Positions 53,203-62,752 of a DNA stretch of 64,000 nucleotides are shown here, one piece after another. The stretch's first letter is position 1, and each line of letters begins with the position of its first letter. The stretch comes from Borborobacter arsenicus (lineage in GTDB: Bacteria; Pseudomonadota; Alphaproteobacteria; Rhizobiales; Rhizobiaceae), in NCBI RefSeq assembly GCF_003934165.1, contig NZ_ML133512.1, positions 1-64,000 on the forward strand, given 5' to 3'. The notes beneath the pieces were generated by a model. That model was given only the letters and a program-made list of their open reading frames with translations, had not been told where the DNA came from and searched no databases. Made by a program: the position numbers and the translations under genes.

Positions 53203-54537
53203 TCAGGCGCGGATATCTTCCTCATGAATGAGGCTGCGCTTCGACGTTTCCGGCATGCACAGGACCACGAGCAGCACAGCCACCGAAATCACCGCCATAT
53301 AGACTGCCGGCGCGATCTTGCTTCCGGTCTGCATGACGAGCCACACGCCGAGGAAGGGCGCGGTGCCGCCGAAGATCGTATAGGCCATATTGTAGCTGAC
53401 GGCCGAGGCGCTGAAACGGGTGCGGGTTGGGAAGAGCTCGAGGAGTGCAATCCCGACAGGGCCCCAGAACAGGCCGCAGCCAAAGGCAAGCAGGCTTTGG
53501 CCGAGAACCGCCGACAGCAGGCTTCCTTGCGATGCCAGCAGATAGGCCGGGATGCAAACCAGCGCATTGATGATGACGCCTGCCAGCAGCAGGGGCTTTC
53601 GCCCGAAAGTGTCGGACAGGCGGCCACCCAGGATCATCACCAGGAAGGCGACGAACAGCGCAATGCTGTTGGAGATCAGGGCCGAGTTGCTGTCGAGCCC
53701 GACGGTCGTGGTCAGATAGCTCACGAAATAGCCGGACAGCGTATAAAAGCCGAGGCTGGAGAAGGCGGCCAGCGCGAAGCTGAAGGCCATCTGCTGCTTC
53801 TGGCTCTGGACGGCATCACGCAGCGGCGTGGAAGCCACGCGTTTTGCCGCCTGCGTCGCCTTGAAGGCAGGGGATTCATCGACCTTGTTGCGGATATAGA
53901 GGCCGATAAGCGCGAGAGGGCCGCCGATCAGGAACGGGATACGCCAGCCCCAGGAAGCATAGTCGTCGCCGCTCAGGATGTTGGTCAGTAACAGCACAAA
54001 CAGCGCGGCCACGATGGGCGGGATATTGGCGAAGGAATAGGTGAAGGCAACATAGAGGCCGCGCTTCTCGGCCGGCGCGTGCTCGGCCACGAAGGAGTTG
54101 GAGCCGACCGTCTCGCCAGCGGCCGACAGACCCTGGATCAGGCGGCAGACCACCAGCAGGATGGGCGCCATGATGCCGATCTGCGCATAGGTGGGCAAAA
54201 GGCCGATGGCGACGGTTGCGCCGCCCATCATCAGGATCACCAGCGACAGGACCTGCCGGCGGCCGATCCGGTCGCCGAGGCTGCCGAACACGAAGCCGCC
54301 GAGCGGCCGCATGATGAAGCCGACGGCATAGACCGCAAATGTCGACAGCAGCGCCGCCGCGGGGTCGGTGTTGGGGAAGAAAAGCTTTGCGATGATCGCG
54401 GCCGAATAGGCGTAGATCACGAAGTCGTACCATTCGACGAATTGGCCGATCGCGGCAGAGCCGAGCACTCTGCGCATTGCCGATGATTGAGCGGTGGCGG
54501 TCATTTGAGGCGATGCCATCCCTATGTTGCCGGACAT
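53203..54537 (-). CDS. MHS-family metabolite:H+ symporter (MFS)
   Basis: A 444-residue major facilitator of the metabolite:H+ symporter group (ShiA/ProP/KgtP-like). The opening GSAAIGQFVEWYDFVIYAYSAA and the loop GSLGDRIGRRQVL are characteristic, as is GETVGSNSFVAEHAP. These carriers take up organic acids or betaines. GGAG lies eight bases before the ATG. It is preceded on the same strand by an amidase gene 34 bases upstream, so the carrier likely imports that enzyme's substrate or product. Confidence 0.9.
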   Translation of the reverse strand: MSGNIGMASPQMTATAQSSAMRRVLGSAAIGQFVEWYDFVIYAYSAAIIAKLFFPNTDPAAALLSTFAVYAVGFIMRPLGGFVFGSLGDRIGRRQVLSLVILMMGGATVAIGLLPTYAQIGIMAPILLVVCRLIQGLSAAGETVGSNSFVAEHAPAEKRGLYVAFTYSFANIPPIVAALFVLLLTNILSGDDYASWGWRIPFLIGGPLALIGLYIRNKVDESPAFKATQAAKRVASTPLRDAVQSQKQQMAFSFALAAFSSLGFYTLSGYFVSYLTTTVGLDSNSALISNSIALFVAFLVMILGGRLSDTFGRKPLLLAGVIINALVCIPAYLLASQGSLLSAVLGQSLLAFGCGLFWGPVGIALLELFPTRTRFSASAVSYNMAYTIFGGTAPFLGVWLVMQTGSKIAPAVYMAVISVAVLLVVLCMPETSKRSLIHEEDIRA

Positions 54538-54571
54538 TTATTTTCTCCAGTTCTTTCGTTGTTGCCAGCGG

Positions 54572-55399
54572 TCATGCGCGCTGCGCAATTGCGTAGCGGC
54601 GATGTCCAAGGCAGGGGAGGACTTCCCGAACCTTGGCGAGGCGATCCGTATCGATTGTCGTGATGGCAAGGCCCTCGCCGGCCGGAACCGTGCTGACCGG
54701 GATGCCGTTCGGGTCGAGGATCATGCTCAGTCCCACCGAAGACGGAGCCGGCTGGCAGGATGCGGCGACGAAGCAGGTATTCTCGATCGCGCGCGCCTTC
54801 AGCAGGGTTTCCCAATGGAATTCCTTCAGGGGACCCGGAACCCAGCCGGATGAGACGAGAAGCACATCCGCTCCGCGGTCGATCAGGGCGCGGCTCATCT
54901 CGGGAAAGCGGATATCGTAGCAGTTGAGCAGGCCGAAGCGGAAACCTGCGAGATCGAAGGTAACCAGTTCGCCGAAATCGGGCTGGAGCTTCGCCGGCTC
55001 GTTCTTTTCCGACTCCTTGTAATGGAAGGCGTCGTAGAGATGGAGTTTCTGGTAACGGCCGAGCCAGGCGCCATCCGGACCGACGGCGACCATCATGTTC
55101 CTCGCCAGATGGCCTTCGCCCTTGCTGTAGGTGCCGGCGACGATGGCGATCTTGTGCTGCAGGGCAATTGCCTCAAGGCGGCTTTCGCAATGCTCGCCGT
55201 GCTCATTGGCCATGCGGGCAAGACGTTCGGCGGACGCTGAATATTCATACATCACGGCTTCCGGGAACACGATGAGTTCGGCCCCCTTGCCGGCTGCCTG
55301 CGCCGCCAGCGCCTCGATCGCGGCCAGGTTCTTGTCGATATCCGCCGTTCCGGCGACTTGCGCCGCCGCCACCGTCACCCGATTGCCTGTACTGGTCAT
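54572..55399 (-). CDS. Nitrilase-superfamily amidohydrolase
   Basis: A 275-residue carbon-nitrogen hydrolase with the Glu-Lys-Cys triad at Glu47 (VFPEAVM), Lys118 (YQKLHLYDAF) and Cys160 (LLNCYDIRFPE). The sequence type is that of the Nit/omega-amidase-like branch; substrate not determined. The ATG at 55399 follows a GGAGG; an in-frame TTG at 55417 is less likely. With the MHS carrier downstream and a divergent LysR, it forms a small uptake-and-hydrolysis unit. Confidence 0.9.
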   Translation of the reverse strand: MTSTGNRVTVAAAQVAGTADIDKNLAAIEALAAQAAGKGAELIVFPEAVMYEYSASAERLARMANEHGEHCESRLEAIALQHKIAIVAGTYSKGEGHLARNMMVAVGPDGAWLGRYQKLHLYDAFHYKESEKNEPAKLQPDFGELVTFDLAGFRFGLLNCYDIRFPEMSRALIDRGADVLLVSSGWVPGPLKEFHWETLLKARAIENTCFVAASCQPAPSSVGLSMILDPNGIPVSTVPAGEGLAITTIDTDRLAKVREVLPCLGHRRYAIAQRA

Positions 55400-55465
55400 G
55401 AAGCCACGATCCTCCAACTGTTCAAATTCGGCGGATTTGACAGAAACGCCCTATCGGAGTCTAAG

Positions 55466-55486
55466 ATCAAATTGCGCGTAATTGAT
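55466..55486. promoter_or_regulatory. LysR-type dyad ATCAA-N11-TTGAT
   Basis: Inverted ATCAA (55466-55470) and TTGAT (55482-55486) with further AATT symmetry inside. It lies 19 bases before the LysR ATG and 66 bases from the divergent amidase start, as expected for a LysR autoregulatory and activation site. Confidence 0.65.
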
Positions 55487-55505
55487 AACTACAGAGCATT
55501 TATGT

Positions 55506-56444
55506 ATGCGGCTTCCTGACCTTACCCGTCTGCGTTATTTCGTTGCGGTGGCAGATACGCTCAACTTCCGCCAGGCGTCGGAACTGCTGAATATCGCGCA
55601 GCCGGCGGTCAGTCGTGCCATCCAGATGCTTGAAGCCGAGCTGGGCTACAAGCTTTTGGCCCGGACGACACGTCGGGTCACCCTGACGGAAGCAGGTGCC
55701 GTTCTGGCGCGCGATGCAAGGCAGGCGATGCAGCTTCTCGAGCGCTCCGTTCGCCATTCACGACAGCTCGCGTCAGGCAAGGCCGGCGAGATAATCGCGG
55801 CCTATTCGGCCCAGGCAGCGCATGGCCCGATGGCAGACATCGTGATCAGGTTCAGGAACGCATTGCCTTCGGCGTCGGTAAGCCTCTACCAGATGGCCTC
55901 GCACGAGCAGTTGCAGGCCATCGAGAGCGGTCAGGTCGATCTCGGCTTCATGCTGTCGGCCGCCTGCAAACCACCCTTGAGCCATCTTCGTGTCGTCACC
56001 GAGCGCTTCGTGCTTCTGGTGTCGCGATACCATCCGTTCTCCGACCGCGGTTCCGTTGCCCTCAGCGAGGTCAAGGATGCGCAATTCGTCATGGGTACAA
56101 ACAAGCGCTGGGAAACCTTTCGTACCCTCGTCAACAGCGCCTGCCTCACCGCCGGCTTCCTGCCGACGATCGTCGAGGAGGCCGATGACGTGCCTGTCTT
56201 GCTGCAACTCGTTTCCTTGCAGCGCGGGGTCACCCTCTACGGATCGGCGATCACCGCAACCTTGCCGCCGGATGTCGTTGCAGTTCCGGTCAGCGATCCG
56301 CAGGCGGCGTTCGATATCGGCATCGCCTGGGATGCAAGGCGGCAGACGCCCCTGGCCAGCGAGTTCATTTCCTTCGTGGAGATGCAGTTGGCGGGCGATG
56401 TCCAGCTTTCACCACCAGTCACACCCTCGGCTCTCAAGGCGTGA
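55506..56444 (+). CDS. LysR-family regulator of the amidase/carrier unit
   Basis: A 312-residue LysR protein: winged helix in residues about 1-62 (LRYFVAVADTLNFRQASELLNIAQPAVSRAI) and an effector domain of the CbnR/CatR-like type (KLLARTTRRVTLTEAGAVL). The ATG at 55506 opens the family match; the upstream in-frame TTG overlaps the dyad. It is divergent from the amidase and MHS carrier genes and most likely regulates them. Confidence 0.9.
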   Translation: MRLPDLTRLRYFVAVADTLNFRQASELLNIAQPAVSRAIQMLEAELGYKLLARTTRRVTLTEAGAVLARDARQAMQLLERSVRHSRQLASGKAGEIIAAYSAQAAHGPMADIVIRFRNALPSASVSLYQMASHEQLQAIESGQVDLGFMLSAACKPPLSHLRVVTERFVLLVSRYHPFSDRGSVALSEVKDAQFVMGTNKRWETFRTLVNSACLTAGFLPTIVEEADDVPVLLQLVSLQRGVTLYGSAITATLPPDVVAVPVSDPQAAFDIGIAWDARRQTPLASEFISFVEMQLAGDVQLSPPVTPSALKA

Positions 56445-56572
56445 TGCTGGATTCGGCATCGACCGATTTGATGATGGCTTTACTGCCAAAAGCACCGACC
56501 GGGCACGATGCTCGCGTGCTAGAGAGCGCGGCATAGTCCGTCTCATTCGTGCAAGCTTCGGGGTTTGTTCGC

Positions 56573-59371
56573 ATGCTGCCAGGCAAAGGGTGTCTCCTCG
56601 CAACAATGGCCGCCCTGATTGCCGGGGCGGTATCGGCTTTCAGCACGCCCGCGCGGGCTGAAAGCGACCTCGCCGGTCGCTGGAGCGGCAACTACAATTG
56701 TGGCATCGAAACGACGATGACGCTCGAGGTTTCAGAAAAGGATGGGCTGCTCGACGGCGTCTTCTCTTTCGATGCGCAGGGGCAAAGCGGCAGCTATCGC
56801 ATGGCTGGCCGCCTCCAGCCGGATCGCCGCTTCACATTCGTTCCGCGCGAATGGATTAAGCGGCCGGACGGCTTCACCGCGCTTGGCATCACCGGAATCC
56901 TGAATGAGAACAACCGGCTGATCGAAGGCCGGTTGTCGCCCTGCATGCCGGGGGATTTCAAGGCTGCCCGCGCCATGCCCGAGGCAGAGCGCTCGGCTGC
57001 CATGGCGCCGCCGCAGCCGCTCCAGACCGGGGCGCTGAGCGGCATTTGGGCCGGCGGCATCGGCTGCCGCATGAACCGGCGCGGCAACACTGAAACCTAC
57101 CCGCTGGAACTGCAGGTCATTGCGGACGGCGATGGCGTAGGCGCGTTCGGGCATATCCGGATATACAAGAAGCGCAACAGCGGAGCAGGCCCGGCCTTCG
57201 ATCAATTCATGCTCCTTTCCGGTCGCCAGGACGGCACTTCGCTCACCCTCGAAAATCCGCTCATGGTCGACCGGGGTGGCGCACAGGCGCAGCTCAAGGG
57301 CCTTGCGGGCAACATCGGAACGGACTCCATCGAAGGCCAGGTCAGCATGAGCGGTTGCGAGACCGTTTCGCTGAAGCGAAAGGGTGCGTTGCAGCAGGTT
57401 GCCGTGCCAGCGACGCTGGCCGGCACCTGGATGGGGACTGCGGGACGGCAGAACGAAACCTCCGTGATCTTGCATGCCATGCCTGATGCCGATCCGCCCT
57501 TCTTCGAGTTGCAGGCGACTTATCCAGCAAATCTGCCCGATGCCGAACGCGACAGGCTGCGGCTCGCGCTTGTGCCGGTCGTCGAGCAGGACGGGCGGCT
57601 CTTGTTGATGCCTGTTTCCAGGCGGGAGGCGACAGGGGTCTTCGGCACCGGTTCGGGGCCGGTAAGACACGCCCTTGGCCAATGGCGCGGGGTGTTGGTG
57701 TCTGCCGGCTCAAACGAGAGCGTCGAATTGCGGGGGCTGGCGCGCGAGAGCGATGTTGCGGCTGCGGCCGGAAGCCCGCAAGCGCTGCAGAACACGATCC
57801 GGCTCACGCGGCCGACGAAACAGCAGCAGGAAGCCGTGGCGAGCGGCGAGGCACCGCCCATCGATTTCGGCGGCTCGATCGCTGGGGCGCTTGCCGCCGC
57901 ACCATCCCGCGAGGCGCAGTGCCGTGTGCTTGAAACATGGCTCAAACCCTTCGAGGGGGGATTGAATATCGACCGCATGAGCCTGGACGCCGTGCTGGCG
58001 GGGTTGATCGGTGCGTTCGCCGACGAGGCTTTCGAGCCGGTGTTCGGGTTGCCCTTCCTGCTGACCATCCAGGAGGAGCGCGGTGCGGTGGCGAGGTTGA
58101 TCCGCGACACGTGCCGTAGCGCGATGCGCATGCGGATGGTTGGCGTGGTGGGTGATTTCGTGCTGAGCACCGAGCACCAGTTCACCGGCATGACCACGCT
58201 GATGGCCGACCGGACCGAAACAGGCGGATGGATGGCGCGCCTGCAGGAGGAACTGCGCGACTTGCCCCAGGATCAGTCCGGGCTCGATCGTATCAACGGG
58301 ATGCGCGCGGATATGGCCAAGCGCAGGCGCGACCTGACCGATACCCAGGCCAAGGAGGTCGAGGCGGCGATCGCCAGGCGGGAAAACGATGTGAAACTCG
58401 CCATGCTGCTGGCGGAGGTGGCAGCCTTGCCGGAAACCGGCTTCGAGCAGGGGAACCTCAACCGCGTCTTTGCGCTGCTGAAACGGGCGCAGGCATCCGG
58501 GCTGGACAATCAGAGCCTGGGCAAGCTGCGCGAGGGTGCGGAAGCGAAGGCCCGCAGCCTGCTTGACGGGCCACTGCGGGAGGCTGCCGGCCTGGCCGCC
58601 ACGCTTCCGATGTCGCTTGAGGGCATGAGGCTTGGAAACGAGGCGATGGGCCGGTTCCGCCCCTACCGGCGGGGGATGGAGGAGTGGTTCGGCACGATCG
58701 ATGGCGCCGGCGTCCTGCATCCGCTCTATTCGCGGCTGGAGGAAATCCGCAACGATGCCGGGGTGAAGTCGGCCTTTCGCGAGAAGCTTCTGGAGGTGGC
58801 GACAGGACCGGATGCCGAAGCCATCGTACGCAACACGGCGGCAGCCTATGTCGAACCTGAGGAAACTCACCGATACCCCGAATATGCCGCCCTCATCGAT
58901 GAGGTCGCGCTGGTGGCGGAAGTTCGTGCGATCTCGATCGTGGACGATTCCGGCAGCCCGCAGCCCGGCGAACCGACGGCCGAGGAAATCGCGCGTTTCG
59001 CCCTGCAAAGGGTGCGCGACTACAATGCGCAGCAGGCGGCCAAGGACGATGCCTGTCTGTCCGGTCAGGTTTCGGACCCGGTCCAGGCAATGTTGTGCCT
59101 GACGTCTCCAGCCCTCTACACCGGGCAGAAGGGATTTGGCGCCCGCCTGATTGCGGTGCGCAAGATCGGGTGCGTTCCCGAGGTGTCCGACATCCAGTAT
59201 CGCTGCACCTTCACGCAGGAAATCCAGATCAACATGCCGGGTGGCGAGGCCTATGGCGGAAACACGCTCTCGCAGATGGCCCGGCAGATGAGCAGCGGCG
59301 AAGCCGTTGACGCGCGGTTCAGCCGCGCCGCTGGCGGCGGATGGAATATCGTCTGGGGCGACCTGCAATGA
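56573..59371 (+). CDS. Large exported protein of unknown function
   Basis: About 932 residues with a signal peptide ending near TPARA. No family is recognised. Counting from the in-frame GTG at 56549, repeated beta-rich units begin at residues 41 (LAGRWSGNYNC), 163 (LSGIWAGGIGC) and 290 (LAGTWMGTAG). Units 1 and 2 end with an EG-x-x-S-x2-3-C pattern, suggesting a disulfide-closed barrel. The C-terminal 480 residues are mainly helical, with a charged coiled-coil-like part around DMAKRRRDLTDTQAKEVEAA, and end in a small Cys-containing beta domain. It stands alone; no operon partners. The GTG would add eight residues. Confidence 0.75.
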   Translation: MLPGKGCLLATMAALIAGAVSAFSTPARAESDLAGRWSGNYNCGIETTMTLEVSEKDGLLDGVFSFDAQGQSGSYRMAGRLQPDRRFTFVPREWIKRPDGFTALGITGILNENNRLIEGRLSPCMPGDFKAARAMPEAERSAAMAPPQPLQTGALSGIWAGGIGCRMNRRGNTETYPLELQVIADGDGVGAFGHIRIYKKRNSGAGPAFDQFMLLSGRQDGTSLTLENPLMVDRGGAQAQLKGLAGNIGTDSIEGQVSMSGCETVSLKRKGALQQVAVPATLAGTWMGTAGRQNETSVILHAMPDADPPFFELQATYPANLPDAERDRLRLALVPVVEQDGRLLLMPVSRREATGVFGTGSGPVRHALGQWRGVLVSAGSNESVELRGLARESDVAAAAGSPQALQNTIRLTRPTKQQQEAVASGEAPPIDFGGSIAGALAAAPSREAQCRVLETWLKPFEGGLNIDRMSLDAVLAGLIGAFADEAFEPVFGLPFLLTIQEERGAVARLIRDTCRSAMRMRMVGVVGDFVLSTEHQFTGMTTLMADRTETGGWMARLQEELRDLPQDQSGLDRINGMRADMAKRRRDLTDTQAKEVEAAIARRENDVKLAMLLAEVAALPETGFEQGNLNRVFALLKRAQASGLDNQSLGKLREGAEAKARSLLDGPLREAAGLAATLPMSLEGMRLGNEAMGRFRPYRRGMEEWFGTIDGAGVLHPLYSRLEEIRNDAGVKSAFREKLLEVATGPDAEAIVRNTAAAYVEPEETHRYPEYAALIDEVALVAEVRAISIVDDSGSPQPGEPTAEEIARFALQRVRDYNAQQAAKDDACLSGQVSDPVQAMLCLTSPALYTGQKGFGARLIAVRKIGCVPEVSDIQYRCTFTQEIQINMPGGEAYGGNTLSQMARQMSSGEAVDARFSRAAGGGWNIVWGDLQ

Positions 59372-59408
59372 CGGCGAAAAAGAGCTCCTGCCGTCCGGGG
59401 ACTGCGTT

Positions 59409-59810
59409 CTATGCCGGCTGGAAATTCAGCGCCACGCCGTTGACGCAATAGCGCAGGCCGGTCGGCGGCGGGCCATCCTCGAAGATGTGGCCGAGGTGAC
59501 TGCCGCAGTTTGCGCAGTGAACCTCCGTGCGCACCATCCCGTAGCTGCGATCGACTGTCGTGGCGACGGACCCGTCGATCGGATCGTTGAAGCTCGGCCA
59601 GCCGGTGCCGCTTTCGAATTTCAGCTTGGATTCAAACAAGGGCTGGTCGCATCCCGCACAACTGAAAGTGCCGGCGCGATGCTCGTGCAGCAGCGCGCAG
59701 CTTCCCGGCCGCTCGGTGCCGTGGCTGCGCATGACGGCATATTGCTCCGGCGTCAGGCGCTGGCGCCATTCGGCCTCTGTGCGGGTGACGGGATAGGTCT
59801 GTACGTCCAT
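59409..59810 (-). CDS. msrB: Peptide methionine-R-sulfoxide reductase MsrB
   Basis: A 133-residue MsrB that reduces the R-isomer of methionine sulfoxide. Zinc-binding pairs are Cys51/Cys54 and Cys99/Cys102. The catalytic cysteine is Cys122 in RYCVNG. The site often occupied by a recycling cysteine reads SGTGWPSF, with Thr69, so regeneration must use another route. AAGGAGG precedes the ATG at 59810. No leader is seen, so it is cytoplasmic. Confidence 0.95.
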   Translation of the reverse strand: MDVQTYPVTRTEAEWRQRLTPEQYAVMRSHGTERPGSCALLHEHRAGTFSCAGCDQPLFESKLKFESGTGWPSFNDPIDGSVATTVDRSYGMVRTEVHCANCGSHLGHIFEDGPPPTGLRYCVNGVALNFQPA

Positions 59811-59918
59811 GCTTTGCCTCCTTCGGCGGCTTGAGCGGATCGTGCCCGGCTGCCAGTCTGTTATCGTCAAGATAGGCATTCAGGAGCCATCGCGCACGGA
59901 TTTTCTTGGGGGTGGCGC

Positions 59919-61109
59919 TCAGTGCTTGCGGGACAATTCGCGCATGGCGCTTTCCAGCCCCGAAAGCGTGAGCGGATACATGCGCTGGGCAAAGATGTCG
60001 CGGATCATGCCGATGGAGTGGGTGTAGCCCCAGTGTTTCTGCGGCGTCGGGTTGAGCCAGACGGCATTCGGCCACTGGGCAAGCACGCGCTGCAGCCAGA
60101 CCGCGCCGGGCTCGGGATTCCAGTGCTCGACCGATCCGCCGGCATAGGCAATCTCGTAAGGGCTCATGGCGGCGTCGCCGACGAAGATGACGTGATAGTC
60201 GTGGCCATATTTGTGCAGCACGTCGAAGGTCGGGATGGTCTGCGAATGGCGGCGCAGATTGTCCTTCCACACACCTTCGTAAAGGCAGTTGTGGAAGTAG
60301 AAATATTCCATGTGCTTGAACTCGGCGCGCGCGGCCGAAAACAGTTCCTCGACTGCCTTGATGTGGTCGTCCATCGAGCCGCCGACATCGAAGAACATCA
60401 AGAGCTTGACGGCGTTGCGCCGCTCGGGGCGGGTGCGCACGTCCAGATAGCCATGCTCGGCGGTGGCGTGGATGGTACCGGGCAGGTCGAATTCTTCCTG
60501 CGCGCCCTCGCGCACCCAGCGGCGAAGCCGCTTTAGAGCAACCTTGATGTTGCGGGTGCCGATTTCCACGCCGTCGTCGAAATTGCGGAATTCGCGCTTG
60601 TCCCAGACCTTCACCGCACGGCGATGCCGGCTTTCATGCTGGCCGATGCGCACGCCCTCGGGATTGTAGCCATAGGCGCCGAAGGGCGAGGTGCCGGCGG
60701 TGCCGATCCATTTGGAGCCGCCCTGGTGGCGCCCCCTCTGCTCCTCCAGCCGTGCTTTAAGCGTCTCCATCAGCTTGTCGAAGCCGCCCAGCGCCTCGAC
60801 CAGTCTCTTCTCCTCCTCGCTGAGATGCTTTTCGGCCAACCGCCGCAGCCATTCCTCCGGCAGGCCGGCGACATCGACGGCGGCTTCGCCTGACACCGCT
60901 TCAACGCCCTTGAAGACATGGGAGAAAACCTGATCGAAGCGGTCGATATGGCGTTCGTCCTTCACAAGCGAGGAGCGCGCCAGATAGTAAAAGCCCTCGA
61001 CATCGTAATCGACCAGCCCGGCCTCCATGGCTTCGAGCAGCGACAGATATTCCCTGAGCGAAACGGGGACCTTTGCTGCCTTCAGTTCGAGGAAGAAGGG
61101 AATGAACAT
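59919..61109 (-). CDS. VWA-domain protein, CoxE-like
   Basis: A 396-residue protein with an N-terminal region of the CoxE/YehP type (FIPFFLELKAAKVPVSLREYLSLLEAM) and a C-terminal von Willebrand A domain. The metal-site motif reads DVGGSMDD (residues 241-248), with glycine where DxSxS has the first serine. Such proteins work with MoxR AAA+ ATPases to mature or remodel protein complexes; a MoxR gene starts to appear at 63289 on the same strand. The start is not certain; ATG 61130 is an alternative. Target unknown. Confidence 0.85.
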   Translation of the reverse strand: MFIPFFLELKAAKVPVSLREYLSLLEAMEAGLVDYDVEGFYYLARSSLVKDERHIDRFDQVFSHVFKGVEAVSGEAAVDVAGLPEEWLRRLAEKHLSEEEKRLVEALGGFDKLMETLKARLEEQRGRHQGGSKWIGTAGTSPFGAYGYNPEGVRIGQHESRHRRAVKVWDKREFRNFDDGVEIGTRNIKVALKRLRRWVREGAQEEFDLPGTIHATAEHGYLDVRTRPERRNAVKLLMFFDVGGSMDDHIKAVEELFSAARAEFKHMEYFYFHNCLYEGVWKDNLRRHSQTIPTFDVLHKYGHDYHVIFVGDAAMSPYEIAYAGGSVEHWNPEPGAVWLQRVLAQWPNAVWLNPTPQKHWGYTHSIGMIRDIFAQRMYPLTLSGLESAMRELSRKH

Positions 61110-61275
61110 GGGCGGCACTTTGCTTTGCATCGGCGTCCGGGGCAAGGCCGGCGGCGGCGTGATGTAAACGGAAACTTAGGATTCAGTCTTTCTTGGTAAT
61201 TTATCGTTAGGACTTCCGCTAGCGGGCCGGGGGCGATGGCATCGCCGCGGCGAATTGTTTTGCGTACGGGTTGCC

Positions 61276-62304
61276 ATGCATCGTTTCAACGTGCCTTTTG
61301 TCCTGTCCATCTGCCTTGTTGTTGCCGGCTGCACCTCCAGCCGCATGGACGAGATTCTCTCGCCGTCGTCGGAGACGACCAGTTCGATCAGCCGGCCGGA
61401 CGTGCCGACCCCCACGGTTGCGGTGGGCGCGGTCAAGCCGGTGGAGGCTGCGGCGGCGGTCGGGGTCGCGGCACTCATGCCCCAGCCCGCCGTGCCCGAG
61501 CCTTTCGAGGCATCGATGCCGCTGGCGGGCATGCCCGTTCCGGCGGCAAGGCCGGTGGCGATGCTGGCGCCCGACATGCCGGCGGTGGGGACCGCACCGC
61601 GGATGCGCGGCAAGATCTACAGCCGCCAGTTTCGCGATGCCAAGCCGATCAATTTCGGCTCGCGCTCGCCGCGCTCATTGCCAGTTCACGGCGTTGACGT
61701 TTCGCGCTGGCAAGGCGAGATCGACTGGCCGAAGCTGCGCAGCCAGGGCGCGAACTTCGCCTATATCAAGGCCACCGATGGCGGCGACCACCTCGATCCG
61801 ATGTTCCGGAAGAACTGGCGTGCGGCGCACGAGGCCGGGCTGAAGCGCGGTGCCTATCATTTCTTCTACTGGTGCCGCGTGGCCAGCGAACAGGCCGACT
61901 GGTTCATCCGCAATGTGCCGAAGGTTCCAGGCGCGCTGCCGCCGGTGATCGACGTCGAGTACAATGGCGAGTCAAGCTGCAAGCGACGCCTGTCGCGCGC
62001 CAAGGTGCTTGAAAAAATGCAGGTCTTTATGGACAGGCTGGAGCGGCATTACGGCCAGCGCCCGATCATCTACACCGCCCCGGATTTCTATAGCGACAAT
62101 CTGGAAGGGGCATTCCCCAACCATCACTTCTGGCTGCGCTCGGTGGCCGCGCATCCGTCCAAGGTCTATCCCGGCCGCAAATGGCTGTTCTGGCAATATT
62201 CCGGTTCCGGCCTGTCGCATGGCGTGACCGGCCGCATCGACCTCAACGCCTTCCATGGCAGCGAGGATGAGTGGCACCGCTGGGCATCGGGGACGCGCGG
62301 TTGA
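61276..62304 (+). CDS. GH25 lysozyme-like lipoprotein
   Basis: A 342-residue lipoprotein. The leader ends in the lipobox LVVAGC. A Pro/Ala/Val-rich linker of about 90 residues follows, then a glycoside hydrolase 25 domain: HGVDVSRWQGEIDWPKL, AYIKATDGGDH and VIDVEYNGE, with the expected acidic residues. GH25 enzymes cut the muramic-acid linkage of peptidoglycan. The plus-strand gene sits between minus-strand VWA and MoxR genes. The longer start at 61255 would add seven residues before the leader. Confidence 0.92.
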   Translation: MHRFNVPFVLSICLVVAGCTSSRMDEILSPSSETTSSISRPDVPTPTVAVGAVKPVEAAAAVGVAALMPQPAVPEPFEASMPLAGMPVPAARPVAMLAPDMPAVGTAPRMRGKIYSRQFRDAKPINFGSRSPRSLPVHGVDVSRWQGEIDWPKLRSQGANFAYIKATDGGDHLDPMFRKNWRAAHEAGLKRGAYHFFYWCRVASEQADWFIRNVPKVPGALPPVIDVEYNGESSCKRRLSRAKVLEKMQVFMDRLERHYGQRPIIYTAPDFYSDNLEGAFPNHHFWLRSVAAHPSKVYPGRKWLFWQYSGSGLSHGVTGRIDLNAFHGSEDEWHRWASGTRG

Positions 62305-62331
62305 CGGCGGGGCTGCTTCCGTCTCAGACCC

Positions 62332-62742
62332 TCATGCGCGGGCCAGCCATTTTGCCGCGAGCATGCCGGCAAACATCGCCGGCACGAAGATGAGCGTGCC
62401 GGTTTCGGCAAAGCCCAGCGAGGTCAGCGCCGGGCCGGGGCAGAAGCCGCCCAGACCCCAGCCAAGGCCGAAGATCGCAGCACCCGCGACGAGGCGGCCA
62501 TCGATTGCGCTGCGCTTAGGCAGCTGGAAGTCAGGCGCCAGCAACGGCCGCTTCCGGCCGAGCACGACGCGGTAGCCGAAGAAGGCGACGATGACCGCGC
62601 CGCCCATGACGAAAGCCAGAGACGGGTCCCAAGTGCCGGCAAGATCGAGGAAATTGAGCACTTTGGCCGGATCGGCCATGCCGGAGATCACGAGGCCGAC
62701 GCCGAACAGCAGGCCAAGCAGCAGGTTGACGATGAAGCTCAT
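62332..62742 (-). CDS. PmpB-type YeeE/YedE family membrane protein
   Basis: A 136-residue membrane protein with four hydrophobic segments and the motif GLGGFCPGPAL, whose cysteine is typical of the second half of YeeE/YedE sulfur transporters (DUF6691). It forms a pair with the next gene, 10 bases upstream. The YeeE family takes up thiosulfate or other sulfur species, which fits the sox genes elsewhere in the window. The long frame upstream of 62742 overlaps pmpA and is not coding. Confidence 0.88.
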   Translation of the reverse strand: MSFIVNLLLGLLFGVGLVISGMADPAKVLNFLDLAGTWDPSLAFVMGGAVIVAFFGYRVVLGRKRPLLAPDFQLPKRSAIDGRLVAGAAIFGLGWGLGGFCPGPALTSLGFAETGTLIFVPAMFAGMLAAKWLARA

Positions 62743-62752
62743 GGCCGGTCCT

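Noticed and set aside
57710-59368. 552-residue minus-strand open frame opposite the large exported protein
   Set aside because: The plus-strand frame has a signal peptide and internal repeats with conserved cysteines, the minus frame has none.
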